From Sordariomycetes sp. S80-01Y (Eukaryota > Ascomycota > Sordariomycetes), in NCBI GenBank assembly GCA_037042185.1, contig JAXQJY010000031.1, positions 434,001-498,000 on the forward strand: a stretch of 64,000 nt of DNA, written 5' to 3'. The translations under genes were made by a program, and so were the position numbers. Numbering within the stretch: the first letter of the stretch is position 1; each line of letters begins with the position of its first letter. Below the pieces are notes generated by a model. That model saw nothing but the letters and a program-made list of their open reading frames with translations, was not told the origin of the DNA and did no database searches. This document shows, piece by piece, positions 57,987-64,000 of this stretch.

Positions 57987-59613
57987 ATGCTTCTGAACAA
58001 GTTGACGTCTCCCCTGCCACGCCTATCACGAGGTTCATACTACGGTTTCGTCCGGTACGCATCCACCATGGCGCCCAAGGTAAGCTCACCATCGTCGCGC
58101 TGTGACATCCATTGAGCAAACGCGCTGACTACAGAAGCTCAACGACCCATCGCTTTTCATCCAAAACAAATGCTACGTCAACGGGCAATGGGTTCCCGCC
58201 GCTTCAGGCAAGACCTTCAAGGTCAACGACCCTTCAACGGGTGAGCTAGTCGGCACCGCGCCAGAGTTCAACGCGGCAGACACCAAGACCGCCATCGCCG
58301 CGGCAGCCGACGCCTTTCCCTCATTCAAAACCCTCACCGGCCGCCAGAGGTCCAAGCTGCTGCGTAAGTGGTACGACTTGGTCGTCGAGAATAGCGAGGA
58401 CATCGCTACGCTGATTACCTGGGAGAATGGCAAGCCCTTCAACGACGCCAAGGGTGAGGCGACCTACGCAGCCAATTTCTTCGAGTGGTTCTCGGAGGAA
58501 GCACCGCGCATCTACGGCGATACCATCGGATCATCAGTGCCGGCAAACAGGATCGTGACGCATAAGGAACCTGTGGGTGTGTGCGGTCTGATCACGCCGT
58601 GGAACTTCCCCGCCGCCATGATCACCAGAAAGGTCGCGCCAGCCTTGGCCGCGGGCTGCACGGTCGTGTGCAAGGCGCCTGGTGAGACGCCGTTTACCTC
58701 GCTTGCGTTGGCCGAGCTGGGGCACAGGGCTGGAATTCCCAAGGGCGTGGTGAACATTGTCACAGCGATGGAGAACACGCCCGAGGTGGGCGAGACGCTG
58801 ACTACGTCTGATGTTGTGCGCAAGGTGTCCTTCACGGGATCGACTGGGGTGGGCAAGCTGTTGATGAAGCAATCCTCAGACACGCTGAAGAAGCTCTCCA
58901 TGGAGCTTGGCGGAAACGCACCCTTCATCGTCTTCGACGACGCCAACCTGGAGGATGCCGTTGCTGGTGCTATTGCCTCCAAGTTCCGATCTTCTGGACA
59001 GACCTGCGTCTGCGCGAACCGGATCTATGTCCAGGCCGGCATCTACGACTCCTTTGTCGAGAAGTTTACCGAGAAGGTCAAGGGTTTCAAGGTTGGGCAC
59101 GGCTTCGACTCCGGCACCACGCACGGTCCCCTTATCCACGACCGCGCCATCTCCAAGGTTGAAAGCCACGTCCGCGACGCCGAGAAAAAGGGCGGCAAGG
59201 TCACCATCGGCGGACAGAAGATGCCCGACCTGGGGTCCAACTTCTTCCAGCCGACTGTCATCCGCGACATGAACACCGACATGGCGATTGCGACGGAGGA
59301 GACCTTTGGACCGGTGGCGGGACTGTTCCCGTTCAAGACGGAGAAGGATGTCGTTGAGATGGCCAACAAGGCCGAGGTTGGACTGGCAGGATATTTCTTC
59401 GCAACGGATCTGGAGAGAGTCTACCGGGTTGCTGAGGCACTTGACGTCGGCATGGTTGGTGTCAACACTGGTATCATCTCGGACCCGGCGAGTCCATTCG
59501 GTGGCGTGAAGCACTCTGGCTTCGGAAGGGAGGGCAGCAAGTATGGCATCGAAGAGTACCAGGTGGTGAAGACCATTACCTTTGGAGGCATGGGCAAGCC
59601 GCTGCAGTCATAA
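57987..59613 (+). CDS. Succinate-semialdehyde dehydrogenase [NAD(P)+]
   Basis: Aldehyde dehydrogenase of 523 residues from exons 57987-58079 and 58135-59613. It oxidises succinate semialdehyde to succinate, the last step of the GABA shunt. The first exon encodes a basic, hydroxylated presequence (MLLNKLTSPLPRLSRGSYYG) suggesting mitochondrial import, with a second possible start MAPKKLNDPSLF that would give a cytosolic form. The catalytic region is complete: PWNFPAAMITRK, FTGSTGVGKLL, MELGGNAPFIVFDDA (general base Glu288), SGQTCVCANR (nucleophile Cys322), EETFGPV, FGGVKHSGFGREG. The sequence is closest in pattern to GabD/Uga2-type SSADHs, though other short-chain aldehydes cannot be excluded. 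Confidence 0.93.
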
Positions 59614-62030
59614 CCCGGCCCACAAGCACGTATGCAAATTTAATTTCTAGATACCAACTTCATCTATCAGGGTCTGACTTATCAAGGTGCCTCACTGTAC
59701 TTTCGAGCATCAGGGACGGCGGCTACGATGTCCGGTCGTCGACCGTCACCGGCCCGGCCCCGCAGCGGGAAGGCTTCCGGCGCATCCCAGGTCTCCGATC
59801 GCAAAAAGACACGCTTCACCGCTTAGCGGCTCCGGGCATCGTAAAATCCGCTACATCGGGCGACCGTACATAGTGCGACGGCATCTCGTAACAGTATCGA
59901 AGGTTGTTCAATGGAAGCCGGTTCGCCATTGGGAGGCAGCGGTTCCCAGCATGGCGCTATTGACCATCACCACGTTCGCCCCCCCCTCCCCCCCCCAAGA
60001 TTGGGGGTTCTCGAAGCTACAGAGAAGGGTTCGATGAGCCCCAAGGCCAGGATACGCACTCATCGCGAGGTTTGGTACCTGCCAAGTCGGACGTCGAACT
60101 GTTTCAGTTCCGTGCCTGGGCTTGGATGATTGATTATCACAGTCAGTCCGCGAAATTGGCTCCGGCAGGCTCGGCGTTGCGGGAGGAATTGCCCGGAGTC
60201 GAGACTTCAGAGAGGCCGAACACCTGACGGCAGGTCATCACCGGGCAGAGGCACCGTTTCAGATGTCTGGAACTGTCTGGAACAGCCTAAATCTGGGCTT
60301 GCTTGCTTCGCACTCGTTGTGCACACGAGCGCCATCGCTCCCACGGGACGCCAAACGGTTCAAAATATTGGGAACGTCAACCATGTCGATGCACTCATGT
60401 GGCGGTGCGAAGGAGGCTAACGTTTCGGCCGTCAGAGGCACAGGCTCAGGCGGTACCGTGCAGTTTTCGTGGCGACGGTCGGCCGAGTCTAGTGCCAAAT
60501 CTCTCACAACGGTCCAGACCGGTCGATGGCGACGATCGCGACGGATCTGACGGTCGCCCAGAGGGGCATTCCAGCGGGTTTAGTGCGGTCAAGACGCTGT
60601 CGGGGGTGTTGTCCAGAGCAATTAGGCCTGTTGTCAAGGAAAAGAAGGATGACAGAATGAAGCCGCATAGAGTGTCAAGCGAGAAGAAGTGAGGTTTGGA
60701 AATGTTGTGGTCGTCACTCTGTGCCGTAGTGCTGTTAAGACTGGCATTCAGTTGAAGTTGGTTGGCGCCGCACTCACTGTACGAGCACTGCAGGATCTTG
60801 AATCGGTGGGCGACTGAGGTGCCTGAGTCGCCTTTCCCGTTCCATGGCAGCAGCGACCTAGACTGGCACCTTCAAGTTGACTGCACCGAGGCACCATCCA
60901 TTCCCAGCCTCAGCCCTCCCGATCACGAGACTGAAGCCTTCAGTTTCCAGCTCCCTCGTTCAAGTCTCGTGTCTTCCCCATCACTTCGAACAGAATCGTC
61001 ATCTCATCACCGCCAGCCTCAAATACAGCAGTCAATCCGTCGCTTCTCGCCCCCACAGTCCCAAACCCCGGTCCCTCCCACGCTTGTTGGTGCTTGGCTC
61101 GACCCGAATCGGAGAGGCGTCACAGGTGGCATCGCGCTTCTGCACACAAACCTTGAACCCTTGCATCCGCAGGGTCGAGACTCGTCTCTCACATCACGCT
61201 CGCCATCGCTGGCGATCGTAGCTCTTTTGGCTTCAGCCTGCCCCCTCAGGCTCAGAGCCCGTGGCTTCGGATCATTGTGCTTCCAGAAGCCAAACGAGCT
61301 GAGCTGCTGCTGCTGCTGCTGCTTCGCATTGTGGCCGCTTCTCCCCACACAGCAACTGACTTACCGGCAAGGCCGTCTGTGTCCCTTCATCGTCCGTTGC
61401 ATCCCTCGCACTACCAGCTTCCGCAGCCTTAGTGACCCTGCCCGTGCCCGTCTCGTCCGCGCTTAGACGACCTCCCCAGAAACCTGCTCCTCTGCGCCCC
61501 TCCACTCGGCTGTGGCTTCGGCGGCACACCCAAACCAGCTCACCAGACTCACCAAACACACTTCTCAGGCCAGTCGCGCACGAGAGGCCTAAGTCGCCCA
61601 TGTTGGACCAGCAGCCTCTAGCTCCGATGGTCCTCGCGCTCAGTCTGTCAACCGCCACCACGCCGCTGATACCACTGTCCGCCTCGCATCCACTCACATC
61701 GTTGGCTGAAGTCTGATTCACGACCGACACACTGCACTGTCGCCGCTACTCCATCTCGATCGCAAGCTTGGGATCCGATCAGGCCCATGAACCAAGCCCC
61801 CCCAAACCGCCGCCCAACGGTACCAGGAAGTGTCTCGGGATCGAGTGCGCATTCTACCCTGGCCTGTCGCTGCAGGTATTGGCCAAGCACGTCCTCGCCC
61901 CCCTCCCCATCAAGTCTCGGCCTCGACTGTCCTGTCTGTCCTGCCTGCAAACCCTTGTTGTCGAAACCCTTGTTGTCGTAACTATCCTCGGCCGGCCGTC
62001 CCCAGTTAGGACCCCATTCTTGGGTGACTG
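59614..62030. other. Intergenic and probable long 5' leader of the sensor gene
   Basis: 2.4 kb. The right half (about 60760-62030) is C-rich with few stops on the plus strand, giving a 234-codon frame (60762-61466) and others without motifs; it looks like a promoter and leader. It contains a CTG/TGC run at about 61302-61322. Confidence 0.45.
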
Positions 62031-64000
62031 ATGCAGCGACATAATGACCCGGTCCCGCCTTTTGGTCCTTCCGAATCTCTCGACGAATCTCTCGCCCGCA
62101 TTGAAGCTTCCAAGGATTCCAAGCAGCAGCGAGCCAAGACGAGGCAGCGGCGTTTGAGTTCACTCAGCAACCACATCATCGGGCCATGGACACCTGAGTC
62201 TCAGCAAACTGGTCACGACCAGAACGGAGCCTCATCAGCATCAAGCCAAGCTCCAGCCAACCTGACCACCTCGCCATCCTTCTCAGGCCCCTACCTCCAG
62301 GCAGCTCGCACCCGTAGCCACCTACCATCCACTCGCCATCTGGATGGTAATCGCCGCGGCCACGTGAAGCGATCCTCGTCGAGGCAGGCCGTCCCCGAGA
62401 CTATGGGACCGTCGGCGACCAAAAAGGCACGCACAGGAATTTCACCACCCCGAATGGTCGATATGCCAAAGGCAGGGCTCTCCGCCACGAGTTCGCTGCC
62501 GCCCGCCGAGGGGCCAACCTCGCCTCTCTTCTTTTCCAACTCGACCTCGTCCCGTCAGGCTACCAGGCCCCCAAGCTTCCATCCCAGTGACCAGTCCGCT
62601 TCTATGCTGGCGCGCATGCACCAGGATACCGGAGCCGTTACTACGCTGAAGCTGCCAAGATCATCCGTTCACTCACCTAGCCCGGCAAGGTCTGGCAGCA
62701 CGCCGGGCAGCTGGGGATCGTCCATGGACATGTCGGCTCCAGCTCTCACTCCAGACTCCCGGTCGATTGCATCGGGATTGCAAGGGCTCAGTGGCGTTGA
62801 CTTGCTTGAGTTGCTGGATCAAGACAACAGACCGTCGTTCCTCGTGGATATTGGCAACACCGCCAATGCCAGCCGACCAGGACTACACATCTTATTCTAC
62901 AACACCGCCCTGCGGACGACTCATCAGGTCCTTCATGTACTCAGCGTCGATCCAGATGACACGGCGGCTGCGGCTGACTTTGGTGGATTCAAAAGCTGGA
63001 TCATGAGCCCGTTCAAAAGTATCGACGGGCAAGATTTGCCCCTGCCACCCCACACCTATGGAGGAATGACATGGATGTGTTCGACGCTTCGCCGACGATT
63101 TCGGGTGGTTAGTGCCACCACGCCTGTGACTATGGAGAGAGCTGGCTCTCCGGTGCCGCTGACCATGGCGTTGACGGACGAACCGGCCGTGATCGCTGCG
63201 CAGGAGGACCCTTCGCCTGATTTGCCTGTGACGCCGGAGGCTGAACCGATCATCGATGATCCAGCTGACTATTTCGGAGACGCCAGGAGAAAATCTTCAA
63301 ACGGCGAGACACTTGGTCAGATTAGAGAGGAGATCGCTAAGGATACATCTGGATGGCATCACCCCGACGAGTTCACCAATACCGTACTACAAGCGCAACC
63401 GTCAAGACCAAACTTCGATTGGACCCGGATACCACTGACAGATGACCTACCAGACCATATTCGGATAGCCAGGTCGGTCGATTGGGCCGCCACACCCCTG
63501 GGCCCTATTGAGGACTGGCCGAACGAGTTACGCGCCATGTCCAACATGGTCATGGGCAGCCCTCACCCCGCAGCCATGTACTGGGGTCCGCAGTACGTTT
63601 CCATCTACAATGCTGCCTACACGGAGCTTTCCGGTCAGAAGCATCCATCTTTGATGGGCAGACCGTACCCAGAGGCTTGGGTGGAAATATGGGATGAGCT
63701 GCAGGGTGTGTTCGAGGCCGCGTGGGAATCGGGCCAAGCGACCATGAAGCACGACAACCAGCTATTTATCGATCGCCATGGGTTCTCGGAGGAAACGTTC
63801 TTTTCGTGGTCTATCGTGCCACTGGTCGGAGCCGAAGGCGAGGTCGTTGGTTTATACAACCCCTGTTTCGAGAACACCAGACGCAAAGTCACTGAGAGGA
63901 GGATGCTCACATTGCGCGAGGTTGGAGAGTGCACCGCTGCCGCGACGACGGTCAATGGCTTCTGGCCCGAAGTGCAGAAGGGACTGGAGTACAATGAGTA
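62031..64000 (+). CDS. PAS-containing sensor, probable hybrid histidine kinase (3' partial)
   Basis: Open frame from ATG 62031 to the window end, at least 656 residues, no intron and no stop. The first 250 residues are Ser/Pro/Arg-rich and likely disordered. A first PAS-like module starts near LLELLDQDNRPSFLVDIG with LHILFYNTALRT. A second follows at SVDWAATPLGPIEDWPNELR, YWGPQYVSIYNAAYTEL, QKHPSLMGRPYPEAW, then GFSEETFFSWSIVPLVG, the PAS form common in hybrid histidine kinases. After it ERRMLTLREVGECTAAATTV resembles the start of the next sensor module. Histidine-kinase and receiver domains are expected beyond 64000 but not seen. Start chosen as the first in-frame ATG after an upstream stop. 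Confidence 0.7.
   Translation, partial: MQRHNDPVPPFGPSESLDESLARIEASKDSKQQRAKTRQRRLSSLSNHIIGPWTPESQQTGHDQNGASSASSQAPANLTTSPSFSGPYLQAARTRSHLPSTRHLDGNRRGHVKRSSSRQAVPETMGPSATKKARTGISPPRMVDMPKAGLSATSSLPPAEGPTSPLFFSNSTSSRQATRPPSFHPSDQSASMLARMHQDTGAVTTLKLPRSSVHSPSPARSGSTPGSWGSSMDMSAPALTPDSRSIASGLQGLSGVDLLELLDQDNRPSFLVDIGNTANASRPGLHILFYNTALRTTHQVLHVLSVDPDDTAAAADFGGFKSWIMSPFKSIDGQDLPLPPHTYGGMTWMCSTLRRRFRVVSATTPVTMERAGSPVPLTMALTDEPAVIAAQEDPSPDLPVTPEAEPIIDDPADYFGDARRKSSNGETLGQIREEIAKDTSGWHHPDEFTNTVLQAQPSRPNFDWTRIPLTDDLPDHIRIARSVDWAATPLGPIEDWPNELRAMSNMVMGSPHPAAMYWGPQYVSIYNAAYTELSGQKHPSLMGRPYPEAWVEIWDELQGVFEAAWESGQATMKHDNQLFIDRHGFSEETFFSWSIVPLVGAEGEVVGLYNPCFENTRRKVTERRMLTLREVGECTAAATTVNGFWPEVQKGLEYNE

Noticed and set aside
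60762-61466. 234-codon frame upstream of the sensor gene
   Set aside because: C-rich composition removes stops; the Ser/Pro-rich text and a Cys run from CTG repeats show no conserved domain. Treated as leader.
1-64000. CRISPR arrays, tRNA genes, intact transposons or virus-like elements
   Set aside because: No spaced direct repeats, no convincing tRNA B box with a matching A box, and no transposase, reverse transcriptase or capsid motifs were seen by eye; a tRNAscan and repeat search would be decisive.

Overview
The window comes from a filamentous ascomycete (Pezizomycotina, probably Sordariomycetes). Introns are short (about 50-70 bp) with GTAAGT-type donors and CTAAC/CTGAC-type branch sites. 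5S rRNA genes are dispersed, old repeats differ mainly by transitions (RIP-like), and the gene families are typical of such fungi: PNP/NB-ARC/TPR receptors, RGS-LOV photoreceptor, bifunctional diterpene synthase and hybrid sensor kinase. No computation was run. Exon models were assembled by eye from splice signals and checked by frame arithmetic.

Left part (1-21.4 kb): a large NOD-like receptor (N-terminal region, PNP-like domain, NB-ARC, TPRs; cut off at its 5' end), an SDR, a four-TM protein, a possible small gene on the minus strand, an SRPK-like kinase, an NmrA-like oxidoreductase, a frameshifted C2H2 gene, and, after 4 kb without a convincing gene, a 180-residue orphan protein.

Middle (21.4-35.6 kb): repeat-rich and gene-poor. 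Three markers, a degenerate minus-strand coding sequence (A), a 5S rRNA gene and a repeat block (B), occur twice in the same order and orientation: 22.2/25.0/26.8 kb and 29.7/33.6/34.0 kb. This looks like an old tandem segmental duplication worn by RIP, with the two 119-nt 5S genes left identical. A T5orf172 (GIY-YIG superfamily) gene lies between the two units, and a coiled-coil protein gene lies within the second.

35.6-46.7 kb is a compact diterpenoid biosynthetic cluster of two divergent pairs: P450 (minus) / GGPP synthase (plus) and P450 (minus) / bifunctional copalyl diphosphate-diterpene synthase (plus). GGPP synthase would make the C20 precursor, the bifunctional synthase would cyclise it twice, and two P450s of different types would oxidise the product. 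The P450s do not look like the gibberellin set, so the product is probably another labdane-related diterpenoid.

Right part (46.7-64 kb): a small secreted cysteine-containing protein, an RGS-LOV blue-light photoreceptor of the BcLOV4 type, a four-TM MARVEL-like protein, a mitochondrial-type succinate-semialdehyde dehydrogenase, and the 5' part of a PAS-containing sensor (probably a hybrid histidine kinase) that runs off the window.
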